Source: Vicugna pacos
Lineage: Eukaryota > Chordata > Mammalia > Artiodactyla > Camelidae
Direction: 5' to 3'
Length of the DNA stretch: 64,000 bases
Assembly (NCBI RefSeq): GCF_048564905.1
Contig: NC_132993.1
Span: forward strand, 10,935,001 to 10,999,000
The notes below the pieces were generated by a model, which saw only the letters and a list, made by a program, of their open reading frames with translations, searched no databases and was not told where the DNA came from. This document shows, piece by piece, positions 22,640 to 33,549 of the stretch (the first letter of the stretch is position 1; each line of letters opens with the position of its first letter). Made by a program: the position numbers and the translations under genes.

Positions 22640-23465
22640 TGTACAGTGCAATGAACAGCTTAGAATGGGAGGAACACCTTCGTCTGAATGCTGTCTTATA
22701 TGCTGTTTTACCCCTTTCGTAAAACAGTTTGTGATTCTATGTATATTTTACTCCAGAGACAACTCTTCATTAGTATGTCTGTCAGTTGTATTTATCGACA
22801 TATTTCTAGTTTTGAATCAAAATCTTTATGGCTTCCCACTGCCCGTTAGGACCCACACATCCCATATTCTCCAAGTTTTTGTTTCTATTTTGTCCAATTT
22901 GACCACAATCCACCTGCAAAGAATCTGGTATCTGGTTCTCCAACCTCAGGGGCCAGCTCATCAACATCTGAAGAATCGTTTTCCTCTAATTTGTTATCAG
23001 TTCAACTGAAGACGGGGCACCTGGCAAAGTAGGGGGAGTTCCTGCATATTTTCTGGAGCCCTGGCTTCCGTGTCGGGGGTGGGGGCAGCAGTGGCCAGCA
23101 CCACCTCACGCCTCGGACTCACCTTCTTTGCGGGGAGAAGACGGTTGCCCAGCACCACAGATGACATATTAACACGAAGGAGTGCAGATGTGGAGGGACT
23201 TGGGGAGCGGCAGCGGACGCCAGGGGAAGTGAAAAGTGCTCTGTTTTTATTTGAGGCATCCATTCCCTGGGGAAAGCGTCCTGGTGAAGAGTGGCTGCCA
23301 TTGACTGGTTAACAAATACAACAGAGCAGCCCCAGAACTCTACCTTGTCGCCCACAACCCACACTTAGAACGACCCCGTACTTGCCGCAAGGCTCTGCTG
23401 TGGGATCAAGTTCTCAATAATATGTGAACCATGGGCCCTGCAGGTGAGGTCGCCGAGTGCGTGAT
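22640..23465. other. Intergenic DNA, nothing recognised
   Basis: AT-rich to about 22990, then GC-richer. No exon or RSS seen. Confidence 0.4.
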
Positions 23466-23469
23466 TTGG

Positions 23470-23740
23470 GACCTGTAATTACCTCCCCACGTGCTGGTTT
23501 CCCTTTAGCACAACCGCACGTCTGGGGTCTGCGTGACTCGACGTCCCTGGGGCCTGGAAGGGAAGGACATAGAAGCTAAAGTCAGAACCAAAGGAGGAGC
23601 CAGATGTTGTAACCATGACAATGAGCCTTGAACTGGGAACTGGCAAGCCCGTGAGGGATTCCATGTCCGTGCTGGGGACTTCTCTTGTCCAGGAAACTGA
23701 AGGACACACACCATGGGGGACTGAGGCCCAGGCAAGACTA
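23470..23740 (-). pseudogene. V segment relic (leader plus FR1 only)
   Basis: Two pieces in TRBV order on the minus strand. A leader-like stretch at about 23699-23738 begins with ATG and reads MVCVLQFPGQ, but its donor position is lost. After an intron-sized gap, a TTCCAG acceptor (about 23553) is followed by codons that in one frame give RVTQTPDVRLC and then a stop, the FR1 motif of V segments. The start of the exon is in another frame. No FR2, FR3, CASS end or RSS is found below 23470. The subgroup cannot be assigned. It lies between TRBV6 and TRBV5. Confidence 0.5.
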
Positions 23741-24451
23741 GAACAGATAGGGGTGTTGGGTGGTTTCCAGCTCAAGGCTTGTGGCTTGGATAACTGGGGT
23801 CAAAGTAAAGGGAAACTTTCTGATCTCTCACCAGAGTCGCTACTGCCCGTGGTCTGCTCAGCCCCAGTACACAGCGTGGGAAGACGAAGCCCAGATATGT
23901 GTGTGTCTCATGGGATCTCAAAAGTAATTTCCTGGGAAATGATGACTTTTTGTCAAAATAGCATTATAAAACAGTTTCAGCGAATGGGTGCCTGAGAAAA
24001 GAAATTGATGAAAGTGACTAAATAAATCTTACAAAAACAACTACCAGCTGGCAAGACCTTTTGATGGCCACTTATCAGCCCATCCGTCTTCAGACAGAAT
24101 TATCCCTGACGTGGATGTGCTGTCTCGCGAGGCTTCCAACACTCCTTTAGCAATAACAATTTCCAGGAGCACCTTATTCTCTTAAATATTTAGCTGTGGG
24201 CTAAAGAGGAATTGTTTTAATAGATGGAGGCTTTAAATTTCTGCTAAAAAGATGTCTGAGCAAAATGAATCTATAGCAACAGAAATCATATCGTTGGTTA
24301 TCAGGGATGGAGAGAGACATTGCAAAGGGGCATGAAGGAAAAGTTCTGTATCTTAATGGGATGGCTGTTACATGGGTATATACATATATGTTGCTCAAAA
24401 CCATTGATCTGTCAGTTACAGTGTGTAATGTTTATGGTCTATATGGTTGAC

Positions 24452-24668
24452 TCTTGAACAACACTGGTTTGAGCTGTGCAGGTCCACTTATATGAGGATT
24501 TTTAAAATAAATACATACTATACTACTACACAATCCACAGTCAGTTGAATCTGCAGAATTGGGATGGCAGATATAGAGGTTAAATATGAAGTTATCCATG
24601 AATTTTTGAATGTAGGGTTGGGGGATGGCTCAACGCCCCTGACCTCTACATTGTTCAAGGGTTAGCTA
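24452..24668 (+). mobile_element. Tigger-type (MER2-like) DNA transposon
   Basis: The left end TTGACTCTTGAACAACACTG and the right end CATTGTTCAAGGGTTAGCTA are imperfect inverted repeats. Between them are GTCCACTTATATGAGG and CACAATCCACAGTCAGTTGA, as in non-autonomous Tc/mariner Tigger elements. Confidence 0.75.
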
Positions 24669-24967
24669 TATATAATCCACATGTCAATAAAGTTGCTTTA
24701 AAAATGCCTGAGAAGGGATGTATGTTACATGCTCTGGTTAATTTCATGTATCATCAGGCATAAATATTTTCATTTCTGTGACTTCAGAAACAGAAGTCCT
24801 CACCTACAGGGTTTCTAGGGAAGATGTGTCCATGTCTACCTTTACACCTAGGAAACGGTGCAGAGGCTGTCAGAGGTTAACAAAGGGAGTCAAGAAATCC
24901 AGATTCCTACTGCGTGCCAGGAACGCCAAGCTTACTAAATTTTTATACAACCCGGAAAATGGTGAGA

Positions 24968-25365
24968 TGTCTAATTTAATGTGTCATCTTGACTGGGCCA
25001 CAGGTATCTGGTTAAACGTTATCCTCTGTGTTCCTGGGAGGTGTTTTTGGAAGAGATGAACATTTAAATAGGTAGACTTTAACACTAGATCAGATTAACA
25101 TTTTAATGAGTAAAGCAAATTGCCTTTCATGACGTAGGTGGGCCTCAACCAATCAGGTGAAGACATGAATAGACCTAAAAGACCGATTCTCCCTCAGGTT
25201 AGGGAGAATCTAGCTGATGGCCTTCAACCTGGAACATTGGCTCTTCCTGCTTAACAGCCTTTGAACTTAAACATCAGCTCTCCCTGGGTCTCCAGTACCA
25301 TCAGCCCAGCTTGCAGATTTTGGATTTATTGGCATTAACAACTATGAGAGCCTGTTCCTTTAAAG
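24968..25365 (+). repeat. Ancient interspersed repeat, possibly LTR-derived
   Basis: Matches a common mammalian repeat with TGTGTCATCTTGACTGGGCC, GGTGGGCCTCAACCAATCAG and repeated AACATTGGCTCT-like units ending near TTGGATTTATTGGC. I cannot name the family safely. If it is retrovirus-derived it is an old, broken remnant. Confidence 0.5.
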
Positions 25366-25399
25366 CAAACATGTGTATGTGTATTTGTTCTATGGAGGG

Positions 25400-25590
25400 A
25401 CACTGCTATGGTGGTGGAAGGGGACACAGGTGTTCAGGACGGACTTGGGTCTGAGACCCTGCTCTGACAGTTACGAAATAGGGCATCTGGGCGACTTACT
25501 TCTCCCAAATAAATAGGTGAAACAATACTTACCTTGCGCGATTTCTGTGAGCATTAAAGCATATCCTAAAGAATGTTTAGTAAAGGCTGT
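25400..25590 (+). mobile_element. MIR SINE fragment
   Basis: The sense MIR core is seen as CTTGGGTCTGAGACCCTGC, CATCTGGGCGACTTACTTCT and TACCTTGCGCGATTTCTGTG. Its end is about 75 bp from the nonamer of the neighbouring TRBV5 RSS. Confidence 0.7.
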
Positions 25591-25664
25591 CTGCTTTACC
25601 AGGGCCTGAGCCCGGCTGGCGGGCAGCCAGCGCCTTCGCGGCCACTTCCTGAGCTGGGGCGGGA

Positions 25665-25703
25665 TGTTTTTGTACAAGAGGCCATTGTTCACGCAGGGCT
25701 GTG
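25665..25703 (-). other. 23-RSS of the TRBV5 gene at 25.7 kb
   Basis: Heptamer CACAGCC (25697-25703), a 23 bp spacer and nonamer ACAAAAACA (25665-25673), one change from the consensus nonamer. Confidence 0.9.
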
Positions 25704-26183
25704 TCACGGCTGCTGGCGCAGAGATACAGGGCCGAGTCCGTCAGCTCCAAGGAGCTCACATTCAGCTCAGAGCTAGAGTTATCGAACTGTTGACCTGAGA
25801 ATCGACGTGAGATGTTTCCTCTGTCTCTCTCTTCCCCACTGTAATACTGAATGAGGAGCTGGGGGCCCTGGCCCAGGGCCTGTTGGTACCAGTACACGGA
25901 GAGGTGTCCAGAGACAGGGGAACATCTCAGTGTCACTTGCTGTTTTCTTGGTTTGATCAGGTATTTTGGGGTCTGAGTGACTTCAGAATCCACCTGGCCT
26001 GTGGGGGAGGAGACGGAGAGAAGCTGAGGGCAGAGCACAGGGGGACACCTCCTGTGGCCGCGGGCCTCAGAAGGCTTGTATTTCAGAGATGATAAAGGCA
26101 TATCAGAAGCTTTCACACTGTGCCCAGGACTCACCTGCTCCCAGGAGGCAAAGAGCCACCCAGCAGAGGAGCCTGGAGCCCAT
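25704..26183 (-). CDS. TRBV5-type T cell receptor beta variable gene (26 kb copy)
   Basis: A germline V segment for the TCR beta chain. Leader exon 26135-26183 encodes MGSRLLCWVALCLLGAG; V exon 25704-25998 starts QVDSEVTQTPKYLIK. The first cysteine is in LRCSPVSGH, FR2 is VYWYQQALGQGPQLL, CDR2 is around QYYSGEE, FR3 has GNISRRFSGQQF and the end is ALYLCASSR. Both exons are open and the splice signals are standard. The match to human TRBV5 (LRCSP, WYQQALGQGPQ, SSELNV, DSALYLCASS) is clear. It differs from the other two intact TRBV5 genes in CDR2 and carries Arg at the start of CDR3. It has a strong RSS and a paired promoter decamer, so it is probably the best expressed of the TRBV5 set (inference). 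Confidence 0.93.
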
Positions 26184-26287
26184 GGCAGCATCGGGAACCC
26201 AAGACAAGTCCTAGCTCGGGGCAGGTCTCCTGGGCGAGTGATGGAAAGTTCTGAACCTCCTCTTTCCCTGATAGGAGCATGTGCCTA

Positions 26288-26311
26288 TGACGTCACTGCT
26301 CTGACGTTACT
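26288..26311 (-). promoter_or_regulatory. Paired TRBV promoter decamers (TRBV5 at 25.7 kb)
   Basis: TGACGTCACT at 26288-26297 is perfect. A second copy, TGACGTTACT at 26302-26311, has one change and starts 14 bp after the first. They lie about 105 bp upstream of the leader ATG. Confidence 0.8.
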
Positions 26312-26754
26312 CTGCAGGCTGCCTCCCAGTCCACTGGACCCCTTGGCAGGACCCAGGGCCACTTTTCTATGCCATTCCCTGTGCTACATAGCCCTTCAGC
26401 AAAGGGTGGGTGTGAGCATCGACCCCATGTCCCCATATGCCCACAACATACCTCGTTCTCCTCTGCCGGCCCCTGCCTGATGCTAATCACCCCACCATTG
26501 CTGCCCCAGCCCCTTCACCCTCCACTTCCTGTGCAGGCTCAGGGAGACCGCCTCCCAGGGGCACGCTGAGGTTCGAGGCACGTCCTCACTTCCCTGGGTA
26601 GCAAGGAGTCTGCCAGCTCCATGTGTCCTGGGACCCACTCAGTGAACTCTCACTGGCTTCCCCATGTAGGCATGAAGCCATGGTTCCCTCAAGCCGCCCT
26701 CTCCTGGGTCCCTCTCTCAGCCCCTCCCAGGGCACCCTGAGCTCTGTGGTCCCA

Positions 26755-26772
26755 CAGTGCCTCCAAGTGGCC
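26755..26772 (-). promoter_or_regulatory. CTCF-core-like motif
   Basis: CAGTGCCTCCAAGTGGCC lies 572 bp upstream of the TRBV5 leader ATG, the same distance as at the next TRBV5. Confidence 0.5.
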
Positions 26773-26779
26773 CATGGTC

Positions 26780-27950
26780 CTCAGTCTCGTGGATTTGCAT
26801 CTTCTGTCTAAATCAAGAGTAAAAATTCACCACCTGCTGCCCCCTCCACACAGCCACAGAGCCACAGAGCCACACAGACACACACACAACCTGTTCTACT
26901 GCCTTCCCAGCCTGGTTGACTCAGGGTTGATCTTCAAATACACTCTCTGCCTGTAGAAGCGAAAGATTGTAGGATGCAGCATTTCAGTCAAGAAGGAAAT
27001 CACTGTAGCACCATTGCAATTAGGGTAATGTGCCAAGATGAAAGAGACAAGCCGGAATGATATGGACCATCAGAGTAAACACTGATGATCTCAAGCAGGT
27101 TCAGCCTGGAATCACGGTATTCCGTAACTCCTCCTGATTAATCAGGTCCACAGATTTCCAGATTCTATATATAAAGTAATTATTACCAGATTTTACACTG
27201 CATTTTATAAAGAGGGTTTATATATTTCACCTATTTACTTCTCAACTTATATAATCTTGAAATAAGCAGCCCTGGCAGCGATAGTTAAGGTAGCGCTAGC
27301 TGGTCTGGGTTCTCTAACATCACTCAGAAGTACCTATGAGTTCTCCTTGGTGAACCAGAGAGAAACCGTTCCCATGTTGTGTCTCTACACAAGAAAACAC
27401 ACATGCAGGCCTGCACACACACCACACACAGCCACTCACACACACACACACAATTATCCTTTGATTGGCAAGGTCAACGTTTTATTACCAAGCCCAGCAA
27501 TTCTCCTTCATCAGTTTTGCAGGTTCATTTCTGAGAAGCATCCTTGATGATGGTAAGAGACAGCTCTAAAGGGGTGGGGGTGGCTGGTGAAGGAAACTTC
27601 TTTACAGGACTATGAGCCTGGATAAATATCACAGTAACATCATTTTCTCTGTTCCCAAAGAACCATAGCATGTTTCAACTCTAAATTCAATTCGGTTTCT
27701 TGATACAGTGGTTATCAATCCTGGCCGTGAAAACACAATTGCTCAGAATGCTGCAGCAGGTGGACAGAAACCAGGGCCAATCACAATGAGTATCCACTTC
27801 ATTTCAGGTGAGAGGACATCCCTGAGAAGGAAAATGGTGATTAACGATATTTCCTGGCTCTATGTAAGTGGGAATTAATTTATTCACTTCGTAAGTGCCT
27901 AGGAGTATCAGTTATTTACTTATATTCTTGGCTTCTTCTATGAAAGTAAA
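26780..27950. other. Intergenic DNA between the two TRBV5 genes
   Basis: Holds a CA-rich tract at about 27408-27452 and a weak MER5-like stretch near 27700-27840. No V relic seen. Confidence 0.4.
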
Positions 27951-27954
27951 GAGA

Positions 27955-28200
27955 GCAAGGCAACTGTAGACACCAGAGAGCTCTTTCTCTTTCCCCGTGA
28001 AAGCACAGAGAGGCCACGTGAGGACACAGGGAGAAGGCGGCCGTCTACACAGCAGGAGTAGAGTTCTCGCCAGACCGACACTAGCACCTAGATCTTGGGC
28101 TTCTAGGCTCTGGAACTGTGAGAAAACAAATGCTTGTTGTTCCAGCCACTCAGTCTGCAGTGTTTTGCAGCGGCAGCTGGAGCGGACTAACCAGTGGTAT
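27955..28200 (+). mobile_element. Fossil LTR, MLT1/MST (ERVL-MaLR) type
   Basis: Shows GGCCACGTGAGGACACAGGG, GAAGGCGGCCGTCTACAC, CTCTGGAACTGTGAGAAAAC and CCACTCAGTCTGCAGTG, the order found in ERVL-MaLR LTRs. It is an ancient partial solo LTR shared across placental mammals, broken. Confidence 0.8.
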
Positions 28201-28204
28201 AGCT

Positions 28205-29180
28205 CCATGGGATGTCAGGATAAGAAGAAGAAGACACGTCTGAGCCGGTCCTTGAAAGGTGGACAGTACCTGATTATATCTGGGGAGGAGAGGGGGCCCC
28301 TAGGCCATGGACAGGGCAAGAGCAGATGCAGCGGGTTTAAAAGCCATCCGTGCTTCAGGGAGTTTTGCAAAGACACGTTCGGTCCCAGAGGAAGATGCAT
28401 CCTGAGACGGCCAAGAAGTGATGCTCTGAAGGTAATGGAATCTGGGTGGGGAAGTGGTAAAAAGCCATTCCAGGGAAGCAGCATTGATTTTGGAAGCCTC
28501 TGTCTGTTTAGCATCAGGGGAGACACACCCTTCTCTGTGCCTGGGAGGCGCAGGACAGGGCCCTGAGGAGGTAGGATTAGGGTGAGAGTTCAAGAAAGAG
28601 AAAGTCAGAATCAGCTCCAGGTTTCTCACACCATCACCACATCAGCTGTGTGGTGATAGCACCTGAGACCTGCCTCCAGGTGATACCAGTTGTTAGATGG
28701 CCTTGCTTAATGTTTCCTGGTGACTGAAGACTTGGGAGGGAAGAGGAAAGAGATGGTGTTACAAACAGAGTTTAAAAAATAATCTTGTGGCTCTATATTC
28801 ACAACAATGTTTAATCATATTCTCTGTCCTAGCCTGTCCCCAAAAATCTCAATTTCTTCTCCTTATATTATACAAAGCAAATCCCTGTGATTATCTTTAA
28901 AACGCCATATTTATCAGGGGATTTTGATGTCCAAATGAACTCTCTCCCCAAAAAGAGGCCTCCGAGCTATCACATTACAAGCTCTTCCTCTCCCCTGGGG
29001 GCAGGCAAGGCGGGTGGTGTTGGAGTGATGCTGCTGACGGAGTACCATCCTCGGAACAGATCTCTGTCCTCTGTTGTCCCTGCCCGCGTGGGCAGAAGAG
29101 TCCTGCCTTCCAGGGCCCCAAATCTTTTTTTCCCCCACTGTGGTCCCTAGGCTGTCTCAGATCTGTCAGCTTCCGGGACA
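28205..29180. other. Intergenic DNA, nothing recognised
   Basis: No exon or RSS. An open frame that starts in the LTR and runs to 28566 is probably accidental. Confidence 0.4.
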
Positions 29181-29184
29181 GGGA

Positions 29185-29223
29185 GGTTTGTGCACAGAAT
29201 GCCGATGACTCGGCAGGGCTGTG
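29185..29223 (-). other. 23-RSS of the TRBV5 gene at 29.2 kb
   Basis: Heptamer CACAGCC (29217-29223), a 23 bp spacer and nonamer GCACAAACC (29185-29193). Same heptamer and nonamer as the 11.3 kb TRBV5. Confidence 0.9.
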
Positions 29224-29683
29224 CCAAGCTGCTGGCGCAGAGATACAGGGCCGAGTCCGTCACCTCCAGGAAGTTCACGATCAGCTCAGAGCTATAGTTG
29301 TCGAACTGCTGACCTGAAAATCGATCTGGGAAGTTTCCTTTGGCTCTTTGCATTTTTCCATAAAACTCAAAGAGGAACTGAGGACCTTCACTCGGGGCCT
29401 GTTGGTACCAAGATACACTGGTGTGCCCAGAGATAGGGAAACATCTCAGGGTCACCTGCTGTCCTCTTGCTTTAGTCAGGTGTCTCGGTGTTTGGGTGAC
29501 TCCAGAATCCACTGGGCCTGTGAGGGGAGGAGACGGGGGCTGGAGAAAGAAGGCGGGAGACAGCCCGATGGTGCCTTAGATTCAGGCACTGTCAGGCTGA
29601 GAACAGAGATGCCTTGCCTGTACCCAGGACGTACCTGCTCCCAGGAGGCAAAGAACCACACAGCAGACGAGGCAGGAGCCCAT
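29224..29683 (-). CDS. TRBV5-type T cell receptor beta variable gene (29 kb copy)
   Basis: A germline V segment, open in both exons. Leader exon 29635-29683 encodes MGSCLVCCVVLCLLGAG and uses a GTACGT donor instead of the usual GTGAGT. V exon 29224-29517 starts PVDSGVTQTPRHLTK. The first cysteine is in LRCFPISGH, FR2 is VSWYQQAPSEGPQFL, CDR2 is around EFYGKM, FR3 has NFPDRFSGQQF and the end is ALYLCASSL. It is closest to the 11.3 kb TRBV5 (shared FEFY CDR2 frame, RSS and 3' flank), so those two probably come from one duplication. It keeps the paired promoter decamers that the 11.3 kb copy has lost. Function is likely. Confidence 0.92.
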
Positions 29684-29785
29684 GGCAGGGAGGGGCAGAA
29701 CTGGGCAGGTGTCTCCCGGCTCAGAGTTCTGGCTCTCCGAGAGCTGGCGCTCTGGGCAGCCCTTCTTTGATTGGAGGTTAGGCAG

Positions 29786-29809
29786 TGACGTCACTGTACT
29801 CATGTCACT
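29786..29809 (-). promoter_or_regulatory. Paired TRBV promoter decamers (TRBV5 at 29.2 kb)
   Basis: TGACGTCACT at 29786-29795 is perfect; TCATGTCACT at 29800-29809 has one change. The pair is again 14 bp apart and about 105 bp upstream of the ATG. Confidence 0.8.
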
Positions 29810-30254
29810 GACTCTGCTGGTTCCTGTGAGCCTGGCCTCCCTTTCCAGGTCTCCGGCTCAGCTGATCCAGGAACCCTGCTTGGTCCTGCAAAATCCTTTA
29901 TGTGACATATGGGGCTGGACTGGGCTGGTCTAGGCGAGGCTGGGTTTTGGCCACATGCCCTTCCCACGGCTCCTTTGCTTTTTCTTTATGGCAGGTGTTC
30001 CTCTGCTATCCCCGGCCCCTCCCAGGGGCACATCCTTCACTTTCCCTGGCAACCTCAGAGACTCCCTAATCACCGCCTAGTTGAAGTTCATGGCTCCCAG
30101 CTGGGACAGAACGCCTTCAGATTAGTGTCTATGCTGTTAAGCCTTCCAGAGGATAAAGGCTCCAAACAAAGCTGTTTTTTGACCCTCCTGGTCCCAGGCT
30201 GCTAGCTCTGTCTGCTGACTCCGCCCCAGACACTTTTGGAGTCTGGCGGTTCCA

Positions 30255-30272
30255 CAGTGCCCCCATGTGGTC
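30255..30272 (-). promoter_or_regulatory. CTCF-core-like motif
   Basis: CAGTGCCCCCATGTGGTC lies 572 bp upstream of the TRBV5 leader ATG. Confidence 0.5.
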
Positions 30273-30279
30273 TGTGGGT

Positions 30280-32500
30280 GCTAACCAAGATTTGGCTTTG
30301 CCTTGGCATATGTAAGTAATAGGATGTGATTAAATTAGAAACTGACTATGTATTTGCCTTTTGCACTGGTTTTATTTTGCTTTGTTTTCCTAGAAACACA
30401 CACACACACACAAACCCAGCCCTCGATGATTTGGGATTTTGTATCTTAAGAGAAAAAAATAGTGATCATGGAGGAAATATTTTGACTTTGAGAACATTTC
30501 AATGAAGGAAGTGGTACAAATCCTGCCAGGGTTAGGCGGAGTTGTTGAAAAAGGACAGTGGTGGAGAACACAGAGACAGGCTGTCTTCTCCTGCAGGTGG
30601 ACTCCCAAGGGTTTGGGGGATGATTAATAACGAACTGAAGTTGTTTTTCCTTTGACAACCCCAGACAGCTTGCTCAAGGCAGCCCATTCAGACAGGCTTC
30701 TTTGTGAGGTTCCTGTCAATCAGCTTATCCCAGAACAAAGGAAACAATGCTCACTGTCCCCATACCACCGGAGAATTTCTTCCTTTCTCTTCTAGTCTCT
30801 CTCTTTTGGAAATCCTCTTTTTGCTGTAGTTCATCGATAATAATAGACCGCCCACTCTCCCATCTGTGAGCAAACATGTGTGTAGGTAAATGATTACATT
30901 TCTTCGGTTTTTCTCTGATGCCCAAGGAGGAGACAAAATATTCTAACCCTCTGCACTTAGTATGCTAAGAAGGAAAGTCCAGTCTGGATTAACGGAGGAT
31001 AACAAAATAAACAGAGAGTTCTGGGAAAATAGAATCTGAGAAGGACTCAATTCCAGAAACTTATCTCGTATTTGCTCCTTCTGACTTAATTTACCTTCCA
31101 TCCAGCTTTCTTTATATATTTACATTTGTTATTAAATTGCAAATAGTACATTGTATAGACGGAATACAGACATTCTACTGAAATCTGTTTCTTGACTTTC
31201 AAAGTCCAAAGGCAAACAAGCCCATCAAACACCACGGAGAAGAGATCCCCGATCCAGCTGCACGTGATGGGCAAAGCATTAAAGTCGTCAACGACTAGTT
31301 GATGTGCGCATGAGCTAAAAGCGACCAGTGCCTCTTCTAAGATGCCACCAGTGGAGGAAAATTTCACCCTGAGTGAATCTCCATGGATATAAACCAGGTA
31401 AAACCATCTCAAGCCCAGACGGAAATGTTCTATAACTGAATACTTTGTATGAATCTTGTCCACACGTAACTCATTAACGCCTCTCACAATAGCAGTTGAT
31501 GTGTCTTACGGAGTTTCTGACGATAGATAAGAAGTTTCTACACAAAATCATAGAAATACAAGCAAGCGCTCTAAATCACGCTAAGGAAAGTATATTCCTC
31601 TGCTTTAAGGAACCCCTGGCACTTTTTAGATTCAATCTACCAGAAAGACCAGCCTTGCCGGCGGGCTTGGCTTCCCATCTGTTCCCAAGGAGCCCCAAGG
31701 TGGTTGGTTGACTGTGACTCACCTTGCGCCTTAGGCTGAACCCAGCAGGAGTTGACTTTTGTGTGTGTCACCAGCTGCCAGGACGCCTCAGGGACTTGCA
31801 TTTCTTCCCAGAGGCCTGGAAAATTGGCCCTGTCTGCTGCTTCCAGGGGTCAGGATTTGGGGGAGAAAGTGGGGCACTGGCCACAAAACGCCATCCCCAG
31901 TTCCCTGTTCTCTCTGTGCGTAGCCACCGGTGCGGGGCTCTGCTGGTGGGCTCAGTCCCTTGCGGTTCCTCAGGGAGAAGGTACGGCGCCCCTCGGCTCA
32001 GGGCTGTCTGTCAGGGAGACAGGTTCGCCAGCAAAACTTCAGGGGCCACCACAGCTACCACTCTCAGCAGACATTTCTCTCATTCCCCACAGCTGTCTTC
32101 CCGAGCCTGACGCCTCTTCCTGCTCGGGACGCTGTGACGAGTCCCCGGGATTGGCCGCAGGCGGGATAAACGTAGGTCCCACTTTGTTGTCCAAGTGCAA
32201 TTATCTTAACAGCACCATTTTCACTCCCCACAGTGGATGATAGATCATGTGGTCACTCTAAAGAAGATGAGAACATACGTTTCCCCCTAATTTTGCATGT
32301 TCTCTCTATGGTGTTTTTGTCTTAGTAGCTCCAGCAAACCTTTTCTAGAGGTACTGGCGATTCCATAACATGAAGGAGGGTTACCTGACTCAGGTAGGTT
32401 GTCTTATCATATATGGCCCTGTGACTGACTCTTCCTCTGAGCCGCACGGGGTCCCTGTGGTGCACTAACCCTACTTTGCATATGTTGGGGTGGGGTATCT
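30280..32500. other. Intergenic DNA between TRBV5 and the GAAA tract
   Basis: Contains a short CA run at about 30395-30412. Several open frames around 31.7-32.2 kb overlap and have no protein resemblance. No V relic seen. Confidence 0.4.
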
Positions 32501-32504
32501 TCTG

Positions 32505-32586
32505 AAGAAAGAAAGAAGGAAAGTAAGAAAGAGAGAGACAGAGAAGGAAGGAAGGAGAGAGAGAGAGAAAGAATGAAAGAGAAAGA

Positions 32587-32635
<49 letters not shown>

Positions 32636-32645
32636 AAAGGGGAGA
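32505..32645. repeat. (GAAA)n purine microsatellite
   Basis: About 140 bp of GAAA/GAGA/GGAA units with a pure GAAA core at about 32593-32635. The minus-strand open frame through it is low complexity. Confidence 0.95.
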
Positions 32646-32829
32646 GAGGGAGGGAGGAAAGGTGTGTAACTTATAATGATACACTCATCTAACTAGAACA
32701 CCAATACCAACTTATTTTTCTATTTGAATACTTGAAATCCATCTGCCTTTTAGCAGGAAACCCCGTATCTCCCTACATCAGCCCTCCAGCCAACCCTCAG
32801 GTCTTAGCCTCTGGAAGTCAACCCTGTTT

Positions 32830-33546
32830 TCACACATCAAGCTGACAGTGAGCAGTTCGTGCTGGTTGATGCTGCGGGATCCTTTGGGCATCCGCTCTTG
32901 CTCATTCTGTCCTGCTGTGGTGACCTTCTCGGTGTCCTGGCCCAAGAGCATGAGATTGTTAGGCAGTTAGATAGACATGAGCACTGGGCAGGGAGAGAGG
33001 AAGGGGAAAGGAGCAACCTAGCAAGTAACAGTATGCCTGCACTCAGGGTAGGGGACTCCAAAAACTGTAAATGAGGGCCAGCAAAGAAGCCAGCTAGGAT
33101 CCAACTCTGCATCCACGCAGTAGAGAGAAGGACCCGGCTTAACCAGACCCAATGCTCATTATAACGTAATTCACATTGCGGTTTGAGCCCCTCCACGTGG
33201 GTTTCTCTGTGCGCTTCACGGGTAAGAACCTGCCCAAAACGGGATGGCGTGCCTGAGCACAAGGAACCTGAGCTGTCAGTCAGCCCGAGCGCTCAAACCT
33301 GAGCCATGAATCAATCAATCACGAACCGCCCTTAAGCCAGGATATAAAAGCAGGGAAAACCAAGGCGCGGCCCCACTTCTCTCTTGGACTGGCCCGCGCC
33401 CAGTCCTCGGGGGTGCACTATATTTTACTGCCTTTTTACTTTACTAATAAAATCTTGTTTATATCACACTTTGTCTCTCGTTAAAAATTCTTGTTTTTCG
33501 GGTGACTAAGAACCGAAGTAATTCTTATTTCCCTCCTCCCGGTAAC
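32830..33546 (+). mobile_element. Fossil solo LTR of an endogenous retrovirus, ERV1-like
   Basis: A promoter-like block with GGATATAAAAGCAGG (about 33341), a polyadenylation region with AATAAAATCTTG (about 33446) and a U5-like end through GGTGACTAAGAACCGAAG to GGTAACA give the U3-R-U5 order of an LTR. No internal viral region adjoins it, so it is probably a solo LTR. The left end is uncertain and the family is assigned by general look only. Confidence 0.65.
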
Positions 33547-33549
33547 AAG

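Noticed and set aside
27997-28566. 189-codon open frame on the plus strand
   Set aside because: It begins inside a fossil MaLR LTR and runs on without recognisable protein features.
32322-32684. Minus-strand open frame with a Phe/Leu/Ser-rich middle
   Set aside because: The middle is the translation of the GAAA microsatellite.
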